64,000 nt of DNA from Tatumella saanichensis (GTDB taxonomy: Bacteria > Pseudomonadota > Gammaproteobacteria > Enterobacterales > Enterobacteriaceae): the NCBI RefSeq assembly GCF_000439375.1, contig NZ_ATMI01000056.1, forward strand, positions 29,746 through 93,745, read 5' to 3'. Positions 48,373-57,376 of the stretch are shown here, piece after piece (within the stretch, counting starts at the first letter, position 1; each line of letters begins with the position of its first letter). A model generated the notes under the pieces. The model had not been told where the DNA came from and searched no databases. It worked only from the letters and a program-made list of their open reading frames with translations. A program made the translations under genes and the position numbers.

Positions 48373-49893
48373 GTGTTACTACCTTGGCTAATTATCCTCC
48401 CCTTCGTCGGCGGCGTGTTCTGCTGGCTAGCTGAACGCTTTGGTATCAGAGCGCCACGCTGGATAGCGTTGCTGACCATGGGGCTGACGCTGCTACTCTC
48501 TCTGTTGCTGTGGTCGCAGGGAGGTTACTCACTGACTCAGGCTGCGGGGATCCCGCAATGGCAGTCTTCTTTCTCGGTGCCGTGGATCCCGGCATTCGGT
48601 ATCAATTTTCATCTGGCGATTGATGGGTTATCGCTACTGATGGTGGTACTGACCGGATTACTCGGTGTTATGGCAGTACTCTGTTCTTGGAATGAAATCC
48701 AGAAATATCAGGGTTTCTTCCATCTTAACCTACTGTGGATCCTCGGTGGGGTGATGGGGGTGTTCCTGTCGGTGGATCTGTTCCTGTTCTTTTTCTTCTG
48801 GGAATTGATGCTGGTGCCGATGTACTTCCTGATAGCCCTATGGGGACATAAAGCCTCTGACGGTAAGACACGGATTTCGGCGGCCACCAAATTCTTTATC
48901 TACACCCAGGCCTCTGGTCTTATCATGCTGATTGCTATCCTCGGGTTAGTGCTGGTGCATTACCGCTCTACCGGTGAGTGGGCCTTCAACTATGAGCAAC
49001 TGCTGCACACCACCATGAGTGAGCCAGTGCAGTACTTGCTGATGCTCGGTTTCTTTATCGCCTTTGCGGTCAAGATGCCGGTGGTGCCACTGCACGGCTG
49101 GTTACCGGATGCCCACAGTCAGGCACCGACCGCAGGGTCGGTGGATCTGGCGGGGATCTTGCTGAAAACTGCCGCCTACGGTTTGCTACGTTTCAGCTTG
49201 CCGCTGTTCCCGCAGGCATCGATGGCGTTTGCTCCGATCGCTATGGGACTCGGGGTGCTTGGCATCTTTTACGGTGCTTGGATGGCGTTCTCTCAGACTG
49301 ACATTAAACGCTTGATTGCCTATAGCTCAGTCTCCCATATGGGCTTTGTGCTAATTGCCATTTACAGCGGTAGCCAGTTGGCATTCCAAGGGGCCGTGGT
49401 GCAGATGATTGCCCACGGACTCTCTTCGGCGGCGCTGTTTATCCTCTGTGGTCAGCTGTACGAACGTCTACATACCCGCGATATGCGCTTGATGGGTGGT
49501 CTGTGGTCACGCATTAAGTGGTTGCCGGGGCTGTCGCTGTTTTTTGCCGCCGCCAACCTCGGTATGCCGGGTACCGGCAACTTCGTCGGCGAATTTATGA
49601 TCCTTACCGGTGGTTTTGCCATGGTACCGGCCATTATTGTGGTGGCCACCTTCGGGCTGGTGTTTGCCTCGGTCTACTCTCTGGTGATGATCCAGCGGGC
49701 CTACTACGGGGCGCCGTCCTCTGAAAAGCCATTGCGTGGACTGTCGGCGCGTGAATTTCTGATGATTATGGTACTGGTGGTATTGCTGGTACTGCTGGGC
49801 GTGTATCCGCAACCGATCTTGGATACGTCCGCCGCGGCAATGAGCAATATTCAGCACTGGTTTACAGCATCAACATTACTTACAAGGCCGTGA
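48373..49893 (+). CDS. nuoM: NuoM, NADH-quinone oxidoreductase subunit M
   Basis: Second antiporter-like proton-pumping subunit. 506 residues (E. coli 509) with fourteen helices. The start is GTG at 48373 (LLPWLIILPFVGGVFCW), matching the E. coli N-terminus, with AGGGA about 10 bases upstream. Key residues are in FFFWELMLVPMYFLI, KMPVVPLHGWLPDAH and TDIKRLIAYSSVSHMGFV. nuoN follows after 6 bp. Confidence 0.97.
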   Translation: MLLPWLIILPFVGGVFCWLAERFGIRAPRWIALLTMGLTLLLSLLLWSQGGYSLTQAAGIPQWQSSFSVPWIPAFGINFHLAIDGLSLLMVVLTGLLGVMAVLCSWNEIQKYQGFFHLNLLWILGGVMGVFLSVDLFLFFFFWELMLVPMYFLIALWGHKASDGKTRISAATKFFIYTQASGLIMLIAILGLVLVHYRSTGEWAFNYEQLLHTTMSEPVQYLLMLGFFIAFAVKMPVVPLHGWLPDAHSQAPTAGSVDLAGILLKTAAYGLLRFSLPLFPQASMAFAPIAMGLGVLGIFYGAWMAFSQTDIKRLIAYSSVSHMGFVLIAIYSGSQLAFQGAVVQMIAHGLSSAALFILCGQLYERLHTRDMRLMGGLWSRIKWLPGLSLFFAAANLGMPGTGNFVGEFMILTGGFAMVPAIIVVATFGLVFASVYSLVMIQRAYYGAPSSEKPLRGLSAREFLMIMVLVVLLVLLGVYPQPILDTSAAAMSNIQHWFTASTLLTRP

Positions 49894-49899
49894 TCTGTT

Positions 49900-51357
49900 A
49901 TGACAATATCTTCTCAACAACTGGTCGCGCTACTGCCCCTGTTAATCACCGGATTTACGGTGGTGGTGGTGATGCTTTCTATCGCCTGGCGGCGTAATCA
50001 TACGCTGAATGCGACCTTGACCGTTGCCGGACTGAATATTGCGCTGTTCTCGCTGTGGTTCAGCGCCCATGCTGCGCCGCTGGCAGTGACCTCGCTGTTA
50101 CAGGTGGATGGTTATTCAGTGTTTTACAGCGAATTGGTGATTATGGCCGGTCTGGCGACCTGTACCTTTGCCTTTCCGTGGCTAAAAACCCTGAAAGATA
50201 ACTGTGATGAGTTCTATCTGCTGGTGACTATCGCGGTAGCGGGGGGGATTGTGCTGGCCAGTGCTTCTCATCTAGCGTCACTGTTTATCGGTATTGAACT
50301 GCTGTCGCTGCCGTTGTTCGGTCTGACCGGTTATGCGTTCCGCCACAAACGCTCTTTGGAAGCGGCGCTGAAATACACCCTGTTATCGGCGGCGGCTTCC
50401 TCGTTCCTGCTATTTGGGATCGCGTTAGTGTATGCGGCGGGTGGTGAACTGACGTTTAGCGGATTAAGTCATGTGCTGACCGACAGTGGACTCACTTCGC
50501 CGCTGATGCTGACAGGCTTCGGGATGATGATTATCGGTATTGGCTTCAAACTGTCGCTGGTGCCGTTTCATCTATGGACTCCGGATGTCTATCAAGGGGC
50601 ACCGGCTCCGGTTTCCGCCTTTCTGGCGACCGGCAGTAAAATTGCCATCTTTGCCGTGCTGGTGAGACTGTTTATGGATACCCCACTGGCACAGAGCGAA
50701 GGTATCCGCACTGCGCTGGGGGTCATCGCCTTTGCTTCCATCTTGGCGGGGAACTTAATGGCGTTGACGCAGAGCAATATCAAGCGTTTGCTCGGCTATT
50801 CGTCTATTTCACATCTGGGCTACCTGCTGGTTGCGCTGATTTCGGCTGGTTCTCATCAACTCTCGTTGGAAACTACCGGCGTTTATCTGGCAGGGTATCT
50901 GTTTAGCAGCCTTGGAGCCTTTGGGGTGGTCAGCTTGATGTCAGCGGCGGGCCATGAAAATGACACTGACTCGCTCTATTCTTACCGTGGTCTGTTCTGG
51001 CACCGGCCGGTGCTGTCGGCGGTACTGGCGCTGATGATGCTGTCGCTGGCAGGGATCCCTTCGACGCTCGGTTTTATCGGTAAGTTCTATGTGCTGGCAT
51101 CAGGCGTCAATGCCGGACTGTGGTGGCTGACTGCAGCGGTGGTGATCGGCAGTGCCATCGGCCTTTACTACTATCTGCGTGTCACCGTTAGCCTGTTCCT
51201 TGGGGCACCAGCCTTACATTTCCGCGATACCGTGAATAGCTGGGGCTACACTGCCGGTGGTATTGTGGTGTTAATTTCCGCGCTTTTAGTGTTACTGCTG
51301 GGGATCTTCCCGCAGCCGCTGATTTCGTTGGTGAGGCTGGCACAGCCACTGTTCTAG
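49900..51357 (+). CDS. nuoN: NuoN, NADH-quinone oxidoreductase subunit N
   Basis: Third antiporter-like subunit, nearest the quinone arm. 485 residues as in the corrected E. coli annotation. Visible: [37 protein letters not shown] and [21 protein letters not shown], with the discontinuous helices of the family. Last gene of the operon; a terminator follows. Confidence 0.97.
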   Translation: MTISSQQLVALLPLLITGFTVVVVMLSIAWRRNHTLNATLTVAGLNIALFSLWFSAHAAPLAVTSLLQVDGYSVFYSELVIMAGLATCTFAFPWLKTLKDNCDEFYLLVTIAVAGGIVLASASHLASLFIGIELLSLPLFGLTGYAFRHKRSLEAALKYTLLSAAASSFLLFGIALVYAAGGELTFSGLSHVLTDSGLTSPLMLTGFGMMIIGIGFKLSLVPFHLWTPDVYQGAPAPVSAFLATGSKIAIFAVLVRLFMDTPLAQSEGIRTALGVIAFASILAGNLMALTQSNIKRLLGYSSISHLGYLLVALISAGSHQLSLETTGVYLAGYLFSSLGAFGVVSLMSAAGHENDTDSLYSYRGLFWHRPVLSAVLALMMLSLAGIPSTLGFIGKFYVLASGVNAGLWWLTAAVVIGSAIGLYYYLRVTVSLFLGAPALHFRDTVNSWGYTAGGIVVLISALLVLLLGIFPQPLISLVRLAQPLF

Positions 51358-51381
51358 GTTCGTCACCCCGTCATGTGGATC

Positions 51382-51413
51382 GCCATGCCTCATTTCAGGG
51401 GCATGGCTTTTTT
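51382..51413 (+). terminator. nuo operon intrinsic terminator
   Basis: GCCATGCC (51382-51389) pairs with GGCATGGC (51400-51407), followed by six T. Confidence 0.92.
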
Positions 51414-51537
51414 ATCGCCTCAAAGGGTTATTTATTCACGGTGATTGTCACAAAGTCGTAGTCCGCAGCGGGTTTGTCCATTACACTGCGCGCTGTAAAA
51501 ACTGAACAGATTAACGATTAGACAGGCGGTAACAGCG

Positions 51538-52020
51538 ATGAACGGTACAATCACAACCTGGTTTGATGAAAAGGGTTTCGGATTCATTAAAGATGAAAAC
51601 GGCGATAACCGTTATTTTCATGTGATTAAGGTCGCTAACCCTGAACTGATTAAGAAAGGTGCGGAGGTGACCTTTGAGCCAGGCACCAACAACAAGGGAT
51701 TATCGGCGTTTGCGGTAAAAGTGATCCCAGAGAGTAAATATATCTTTATCGCTGGAGAGCGCCTGAAAATTGCTGCCATCAAAAACTACTTGGTGTACAG
51801 CGAAGAGGTGCCGGCAGATAGCTCCATCGATAAACAAAATATGGTGCTATCGGTGGGGACGCTGATGAACAGTATTCGTCCGAAATCGACGGCTCAACCA
51901 GGTGAAATGCGAACCCTGAAAAAACTGGCAGTGACCACTTTCCAAGGAACCACTCTTACGTTTTCTGAAGATGAAATTGATCTCGAAGAAACTGTCAAGG
52001 TGCTGCGCGGTCTCAAATAA
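51538..52020 (+). CDS. cold-shock-domain protein with an unassigned C-terminal domain
   Basis: 160 residues. Residues 1-63 are a cold-shock (OB) domain: MNGTITTWFDEKGFGFIKDE has the RNP1-type KGFGFI, but the RNP2 position reads RYFHVI instead of the usual VFVHF, so nucleic-acid binding may differ from CspA. Residues about 64-160 form a second domain I do not recognise (KYIFIAGERLKIAAIKNY, later FSEDEIDLEETVKVLRG). Much longer than CspA-type proteins (about 70 residues). It stands alone after the nuo terminator and is convergent with blc. No such gene sits here in E. coli. Role in RNA or single-stranded DNA binding is inferred from the first domain only. Confidence 0.8.
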   Translation: MNGTITTWFDEKGFGFIKDENGDNRYFHVIKVANPELIKKGAEVTFEPGTNNKGLSAFAVKVIPESKYIFIAGERLKIAAIKNYLVYSEEVPADSSIDKQNMVLSVGTLMNSIRPKSTAQPGEMRTLKKLAVTTFQGTTLTFSEDEIDLEETVKVLRGLK

Positions 52021-52034
52021 GCGATACGACCTCG

Positions 52035-52060
52035 GGTTCCGGCCTAATCAGGCCGGAACC
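52035..52060. terminator. perfect 11-bp hairpin between convergent cold-shock gene and blc
   Basis: GGTTCCGGCCT (52035-52045) pairs with AGGCCGGAACC (52050-52060) around AATC. No strong U tract on either side; probably a shared 3'-end structure. Confidence 0.65.
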
Positions 52061-52073
52061 GCTTGAAAGGCAC

Positions 52074-52598
52074 CTACTGTTTTACCCACACTAACTGATC
52101 GGTGCGGAAGCCCAGCTGCTGCGCCTGACTGATAAAGATCTCTTTCACCAGCTGCGGCATCTGCGGCGTGCGTGATAATACCCATAAATACTTACGGTCC
52201 GGCCCACACACCAGCGCATACTGGTAGTCACCGTGCATACTGATCACGTTATAGCTGGCATAGAAAGGACCGAAGAAAGAGACTTTCAGGGCGGCAGTGC
52301 TGGGGTCACCGGTAAAGAAGGCTTTACCCTCACTCTGACTCCACTTACCGGTGCGCGGGTTAAAGCCACGGTTAATTACGCGAATACCGCCGTCACTGCG
52401 TTGTTGATAGGTGGCGGTCACATGATCGAGACCTTTTTCAAAACGGTTATCTAAGCGGGCGACTTCATACCATTTTCCCAGATAGCGACTGGCATCAAAG
52501 CCGGTCACCGGGGTAACGCCTTTCGGTGGTGTGGTGGACTGGCAGGCCACCAGACCGAGGGCGACAGTAGCCACTGCTACGGCAGGCCATATTTTCAT
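52074..52598 (-). CDS. blc: Blc, outer-membrane lipoprotein lipocalin
   Basis: Bacterial lipocalin that binds lysophospholipids and similar lipids at the outer membrane. 174 residues (E. coli 177). Lipoprotein signal MKIWPAVAVATVALGLVAC with lipobox LVAC, Cys19; the next residue is Gln, so outer-membrane sorting is expected. The lipocalin motif YLGKWYEVARLDNRFEKG and VNRGF/INRGFNPRTGKW follow, and CGPDRKYLWVLSRTP near the C-terminus. In E. coli blc lies elsewhere (near ampC), so its position here is a rearrangement. Confidence 0.95.
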   Translation of the reverse strand: MKIWPAVAVATVALGLVACQSTTPPKGVTPVTGFDASRYLGKWYEVARLDNRFEKGLDHVTATYQQRSDGGIRVINRGFNPRTGKWSQSEGKAFFTGDPSTAALKVSFFGPFYASYNVISMHGDYQYALVCGPDRKYLWVLSRTPQMPQLVKEIFISQAQQLGFRTDQLVWVKQ

Positions 52599-52660
52599 GA
52601 TAGTTCCTTGGATACTGAGAATAATCTTCGATTAACTATAGCCGTTGTGACTGATTTCGC

Positions 52661-53242
52661 TCAGGATCCTATCCAGATCCACGCCACCAATGCCAGTATT
52701 GATAGGGCTGACAAGACATTTATCCACTTAAGGGTGGCCGGTGGGGTATAGCATTTTAGTAGGTAGCCCGCGACTGCCCAGGGGATCATCGAAATCAGCG
52801 CCGCCAGCAGGAAAATCAACGAGCACAGGTAAATATTGCCACTGTTACCGACAAAGGTACCGTAGGAGAGCAGGACAAATAGCCATGCCTTGTAACTTAA
52901 CGGGTGGACCATCAGGCCGGTAGCAAAACGCTGAGCAGCGTTGCCATGATCGTTGGCCGCCCCGTCCGGAAGGGGGGCATTGAGTATCTGCCAGGCCAGC
53001 CACAAAAAGTAGAGGCAACCGATGATTTTGAGCCACAGCAGTGCTGGACCTGCCATACTGACACCCGCCTGGAAGAGAATAGCGGCGATCCCTAACACCA
53101 AGGCAAAGCCGCAGAGAATACCGGCGGCATAGCGAAGTAACGGCCGGATTTGGCCGCGAGAAGCGCCGGTGAGCAGGGCGATATTGGCTGGCCCCGGGGT
53201 AACACTGGCGATAAAAGCAAATAAGGCAAAATGCAGGTACAC
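52661..53242 (-). CDS. LysE/RhtB-family amino-acid exporter
   Basis: 193-residue inner-membrane protein with about six hydrophobic segments. The N-terminal family motif SVTPGPANIALLTGASRG is clear, followed by YAAGILCGFALVLG and WLKIIGCLYFLWLAWQIL. Members export basic amino acids, threonine, homoserine or cysteine; the substrate here cannot be told. Divergent from elaA. Not at this position in E. coli. Confidence 0.85.
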   Translation of the reverse strand: MYLHFALFAFIASVTPGPANIALLTGASRGQIRPLLRYAAGILCGFALVLGIAAILFQAGVSMAGPALLWLKIIGCLYFLWLAWQILNAPLPDGAANDHGNAAQRFATGLMVHPLSYKAWLFVLLSYGTFVGNSGNIYLCSLIFLLAALISMIPWAVAGYLLKCYTPPATLKWINVLSALSILALVAWIWIGS

Positions 53243-53419
53243 GCCGATCTCCTTCAGGGATGGCGGGCCGGATAATGGCTGAAAATCCTGTTTTCAGTGA
53301 TTTCCAGTCGCGTAATCTAAGACTCATTGAGCGTTTTTTTTACCCTGCTCGGCGTGAGAGTGCAACTCAATGAAATGTCAGCAGGAAAAATAGCCAATAA
53401 TTTGTCTAAAGAGGACAGT

Positions 53420-53878
53420 ATGAGCACCATCGTTTGGAAAGACCTACACCACCGTGAATTAACGGTCAGTGACTGTTATCAATGTTTGGCATTACGCAAT
53501 GCGGTGTTTATTGTGGAACAGCAATGTCTCTACCAGGATATCGATGGAGAAGACTTACGCGGCGATAACCGGCATCTGCTCGGTTTACAGGAAGAACAAT
53601 TGGTGGCCTATGCCCGTTTACGGGTACCTGAGGATCGCGGGGAGCCGCTGGCGATTGGTCGAGTGATCGTAGCGGTCTCGGCGCGCGGGCAAGGGTTGGC
53701 AGGGAAGCTAATGGGGAAGATGTTAGACAGTTGTCGTCAGCATTTTCCCGCACGGAGCGTTGTCCTGTCGGCCCAGGCCCATCTGCTGCGGTTTTATACG
53801 AGTCACGGCTTTCAAGCCTATGGCGAGGTTTATCAGGAAGACGGGATCGATCATATTGCGATGGTGCTACAACAGTAA
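53420..53878 (+). CDS. elaA: ElaA, GNAT-family N-acetyltransferase
   Basis: 152-residue acetyltransferase (E. coli ElaA 153); acceptor unknown. Conserved body: WKDLHHRELTVSDCYQCLALR, VFIVEQQCLYQDIDGEDLRGDNRH, the acetyl-CoA loop SARGQGLAGKLMG and LSAQAHLLRFYTSHGF. The ATG at 53420 follows AGAGGA by 4 bases and matches E. coli; an in-frame codon at 53327 would add 31 unrelated residues. Confidence 0.93.
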   Translation: MSTIVWKDLHHRELTVSDCYQCLALRNAVFIVEQQCLYQDIDGEDLRGDNRHLLGLQEEQLVAYARLRVPEDRGEPLAIGRVIVAVSARGQGLAGKLMGKMLDSCRQHFPARSVVLSAQAHLLRFYTSHGFQAYGEVYQEDGIDHIAMVLQQ

Positions 53879-53900
53879 AGGGCGGGGAAACCCGCCCTTT
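53877..53900. terminator. hairpin between convergent elaA and opgD
   Basis: AAAGGGCGGG (53877-53886) pairs with CCCGCCCTTT (53891-53900) with a GAAA tetraloop. It overlaps the elaA stop codon. The U stretch is only three bases. Confidence 0.65.
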
Positions 53901-53913
53901 GTCCGTTCACCGA

Positions 53914-55563
53914 TCAGCGCATTTGACGGTTATCTACGTACTTACGCTGGTCCGCCGGAGGCGGAATATACTGGTACATCCAGGTTTCGCTGAGAGTTTC
54001 CCCTTTGGTGCGCAGGAACAAGCGCATATTCACCGGATCAGTGGAGTCACTGTTCGGGTACCAGTCGAACAGAATACGGTAAGCATTCAGTGGTTCGACA
54101 TAGAGGATTTCCACCTGTTTAAAGGTACCAGAGGACACGGTGATCACTGGCTCAATCCCTTTCGGTGCGGCTGCTTTCAGATCTCCGCCCACAAAGTCGA
54201 TGGCGAAGCGGCGGCACCATACATCTGGGAAGTGCTCACCTGGTGCCCAACCTTCTGGGAAGCCACCCATACCGACGCGGGTAGCACCAACACGTGCCAG
54301 AGAACTTTCAACCGGAGGCAGACTGCTCCAATACAATTTGTAGCCAAAGCTTAGTTCACTGCCAGCTTTCACTGCCTGTTCCGGCTGCCAGAAGCAGACG
54401 ATATTATCCAAGGTTTCACCGGTGGTTGGGATTTCCATCAGTTCAATGGCCCCTTTGCCCCATTTACCCTGGGGTTCGACCCACAGGCTAGGGCGCTTGT
54501 TATACCAGCCAATCACATCTTGGTAATCATTAAAATCATGGTCCAGTTGCAGCAAACCAAAACCGCGTGGGTTTTCATCGCTGAAACTGTTGAAGGTCAG
54601 GCGCTGCGGGTTGTTGAGCGGGCGGGCGATCCATTCACCTTTACCGGTCCACATTGCTAAGCGATCGGAATCGTGGATTTGCGGATGGTAAGTGTTGCAC
54701 ATTTGACGATCGTTAGTGCCACAGCTAAACATACTGGTCATCGGCGCAATGCCCAGCTGTTGAATGTCTTTACGGGCATAAAGCTGGTTTTCGATGGACA
54801 TCACCACCTGAGTTTTTTGGCAGTCAATGGTGAACTTATAGGCGCCGGTAATGCTGGCTCCGTCAAGTAGGGCATAGACGACAAAAGAGGTGTCTTGAGG
54901 TTTCGGTGTCTCAAACCAGAAAGCGGTGAAGTCAGGGAACTCTTCGTGATCACTGAAGGTATCGATGGCGACGCCACGGGCAGACAATCCATACTGATAA
55001 GTATCATCGACGGCACGGAAGTAACTGGCCCCCAGAAAAGAGACGATATCACGACGGGCCAATTCAGGCTTTTTAAAGGCACGGAAACCCGCAAAGCCTA
55101 AGTCGGTTTTGCCGTCCAATTGTTTCACATCAACATGGGCATCGTTGTAGTTAAACAGTTCGGGGCGGAAGTGAACCTCGCGGGCCTCACGGGTGGCCGG
55201 ATCTACCGAAAACATACGGATGCGGCGCTTAAAGCCCATGCCGGTATGGAAAAACTGGACGTCTAGCTGGCGGTCAGGGATATTGCTCCATAGGGAGTGG
55301 TTCGCGTCATACTGGATGGCATTGTAATCCTGCGGCGTCATGTTGGCCAGAGTATCAGGCAGCGGACCAGGGGCACCGGACCAAGGCTGTTTAGCCAATG
55401 CGGCGGCCTGTTGTTTCAGCTGTGAAAAATCAAATTTGCGGGCTTTGCCATCGGCGATCCCGTCAGCCGCCCAGGCCTGATTCGCCAGCAGTGATGATAA
55501 ACCTGTCATGGAGCCTAACGCTGAGACAGCCATCGTGCCTTTTATAAACTTTCTGCGATTCAT
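53914..55563 (-). CDS. opgD: OpgD (MdoD), periplasmic glucan biosynthesis protein D
   Basis: Periplasmic enzyme of osmoregulated periplasmic glucan synthesis that adjusts the glucan backbone made by OpgH; paralogue of OpgG. 549 residues (E. coli 551). Tat signal at the N-terminus (NRRKFIKG, hydrophobic stretch, cleavage after ANQAWA). Highly conserved body, for example [40 protein letters not shown] and [19 protein letters not shown]. In E. coli it lies at another locus. Divergent from yfaY across about 320 bp. Confidence 0.96.
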   Translation of the reverse strand: MNRRKFIKGTMAVSALGSMTGLSSLLANQAWAADGIADGKARKFDFSQLKQQAAALAKQPWSGAPGPLPDTLANMTPQDYNAIQYDANHSLWSNIPDRQLDVQFFHTGMGFKRRIRMFSVDPATREAREVHFRPELFNYNDAHVDVKQLDGKTDLGFAGFRAFKKPELARRDIVSFLGASYFRAVDDTYQYGLSARGVAIDTFSDHEEFPDFTAFWFETPKPQDTSFVVYALLDGASITGAYKFTIDCQKTQVVMSIENQLYARKDIQQLGIAPMTSMFSCGTNDRQMCNTYHPQIHDSDRLAMWTGKGEWIARPLNNPQRLTFNSFSDENPRGFGLLQLDHDFNDYQDVIGWYNKRPSLWVEPQGKWGKGAIELMEIPTTGETLDNIVCFWQPEQAVKAGSELSFGYKLYWSSLPPVESSLARVGATRVGMGGFPEGWAPGEHFPDVWCRRFAIDFVGGDLKAAAPKGIEPVITVSSGTFKQVEILYVEPLNAYRILFDWYPNSDSTDPVNMRLFLRTKGETLSETWMYQYIPPPADQRKYVDNRQMR

Positions 55564-55881
55564 ACCAGAAACATATCCTCTGTTATTCAGGTGTAGAGTG
55601 GCTGTGGAAAACCGGTTACCGGGTCATCACCCGTTCAATACGACTCAGCCAGTATGACAGAACAGCCCTTGTAAAATTCATCACGAAGAAATTTATCAGA
55701 TTAATCAGAGAAGCGATGCTTTTATCTTTTGGCCTCAGGGAGATTTTTGGGGCTACTTACACCGGGAGTGAACCTCTTGGTGTAAAGGGCACCGTTTTTC
55801 CCTCAATACTACGTTTATATTTTCTGTTCAGTCAGTTAAGTTAACAAAGGCTATTCATTTCCCTTGGGCAGGAGCAGTAAT
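55564..55881. other. opgD/yfaY divergent control region
   Basis: No gene. It holds CGGGT-CATC-ACCCG near 55620 and a long imperfect inverted repeat, TTACACC (55757-55763) with GGTGTAA (55779-55785) plus inner GAG/CTC pairing, about 100 bp upstream of yfaY. The AGGAG ribosome binding site of yfaY is at 55870-55874. Confidence 0.55.
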
Positions 55882-57081
55882 GTGAAGATAGAAATGCTAT
55901 CAACCGGTGACGAAGTTTTATACGGACAGATTACCGATACTAATGCAGTCTGGTTGGCAGATACCCTGTTTGCCCAGGGACTGGCGATGACACATCGCTC
56001 GACAGTCGGCGATGCACTGTCCGATCTGGTGGAGGAGTTGCAGCAGCGCAGTCAGGTCGCGGATGTGCTGATCGTCAACGGCGGTTTAGGGCCGACCAGC
56101 GATGATCTCAGCGCACAGGCAGCCGCACTTGCCTGTGGTGTGCCTTTGGTAAGGGATGAGGAATGGCTGGGGCGCATCGAGGCTTTTTTCAGCCAGCGAG
56201 GTCAAGTGATGGCGGTGCAGAACCGTAAGCAGGCGGATATTCCGCAGTACGGGGAAAGACTGGATAACCGTATCGGTACGGCCTGTGGATTTTGTGTCAC
56301 TCTAAACCAGTGTCAGATCTTTTTTACCCCCGGCGTCCCCTCTGAATTTAAGGTGATGGTCACTGAGCAGATCCTACCTAGGCTGAAAGCACGGTTTACC
56401 CTGCCATCGCCCCCGTGCTGCCTGCGGCTGACGACCTTTGGTCGCGGTGAAAGTTCGCTGGCAGCCTTGTTGGAACCGCTGATCTTACCGGAGCAGGTGG
56501 TGATCGGTTACCGTGCTGCGATGCCGGTGGTTGAGATTAAACTGACCGGGCCGCAGAGTGCGCAGGTGGCGATGCAAGGAGTTTGGCAACAGGTCCGTGA
56601 GCAGGTGGCGGAATGGATTATTTTCGAAGGAACCGACGGCTTACCGGCGGCATTAGGCGTCGCCCTCAGGGATAATCATGCTCGACTGGCGGTCAGTGAG
56701 ACCGTGACTGGCGGTCTGCTGCACTGGCAGTTGGCCTCAGCCAATGTGCCGCTGGCGGGGGGAGAATGTCCGGTGATTGCCGAGGAAAGTTTGCCACAAC
56801 TGATGGCCCGTAGCCGTGCCTTGGCAGAGCTACAGCAAACGCAATGGGTGCTGGTGGTGGGGGGCCATGATCCGCGTGAACCGTCGATTTGCTTGATCAC
56901 CCCGCAGCAACAGGTGGCACAGCAACTGGTGTTTACCAGTGACCGCCATTCTCCCCAGCTGCGACAGGAACTGTTGTGTACCTTGGCAATGACCATGCTT
57001 CAGCGGGCGATACAGGGTCGATCGCTCCCTCAGACACCGGGTTGGCTGGAGGTTCGCGAACAGATCCTCAACGACCGCTGA
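55882..57081 (+). CDS. yfaY: YfaY, CinA-like protein
   Basis: 399 residues (E. coli YfaY 400). N-terminal MoCF-biosynthesis/CinA domain, about residues 1-170: EMLSTGDEVLYGQITDTNA, VLIVNGGLGPTSDDLSA and FFTPGVPSEFKVMV. The C-terminal half resembles the CinA nicotinamide-nucleotide amidase domain, but the active-site segment reads SETVTGGLL where true amidases have AESCTGG, so amidase activity is doubtful. The start is GTG at 55882 with AGGAG 7 bases upstream; a TTG at 55864 would place the ribosome binding site inside the gene. Convergent with yfaE. Confidence 0.9.
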   Translation: MKIEMLSTGDEVLYGQITDTNAVWLADTLFAQGLAMTHRSTVGDALSDLVEELQQRSQVADVLIVNGGLGPTSDDLSAQAAALACGVPLVRDEEWLGRIEAFFSQRGQVMAVQNRKQADIPQYGERLDNRIGTACGFCVTLNQCQIFFTPGVPSEFKVMVTEQILPRLKARFTLPSPPCCLRLTTFGRGESSLAALLEPLILPEQVVIGYRAAMPVVEIKLTGPQSAQVAMQGVWQQVREQVAEWIIFEGTDGLPAALGVALRDNHARLAVSETVTGGLLHWQLASANVPLAGGECPVIAEESLPQLMARSRALAELQQTQWVLVVGGHDPREPSICLITPQQQVAQQLVFTSDRHSPQLRQELLCTLAMTMLQRAIQGRSLPQTPGWLEVREQILNDR

Positions 57082-57104
57082 TCCCTTAGGGCAAGGTTAG
57101 GGGG

Positions 57105-57374
57105 TCAGAGTTCCAGTTCGATATCGCCGACCGGCTGGCAACAGCAGGGCAGGATCTCATCCTGCCCGACAAAGGCCAAGGGTTTATTACGGTAACAGAC
57201 CTGACCTTTGCGTAGCCTAACCCGGCAGGAGCCGCAATAGCCTTCGCGGCACTGATATTCCATCGGCAATTGATGGGCCTCCAGTGCCGAGAGTAGGTTC
57301 GCATATTCCCCCTCAGCGCATTCCAGCTGCTGGCCAGTGTGGCTGAGGGTGATGACACGGGTTTTAGCAGACAT
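57105..57374 (-). CDS. yfaE: YfaE, 2Fe-2S ferredoxin for ribonucleotide reductase maintenance
   Basis: 89-residue plant-type ferredoxin (E. coli YfaE 84) that supplies electrons to rebuild the diferric-tyrosyl radical cofactor of NrdB. Ligand motif CREGYCGSC plus a later Cys within LPCCCQP. It starts 2 bp after the nrdB stop, as in E. coli, and is the last gene of nrdAB-yfaE. Confidence 0.96.
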   Translation of the reverse strand: MSAKTRVITLSHTGQQLECAEGEYANLLSALEAHQLPMEYQCREGYCGSCRVRLRKGQVCYRNKPLAFVGQDEILPCCCQPVGDIELEL

Positions 57375-57376
57375 GG

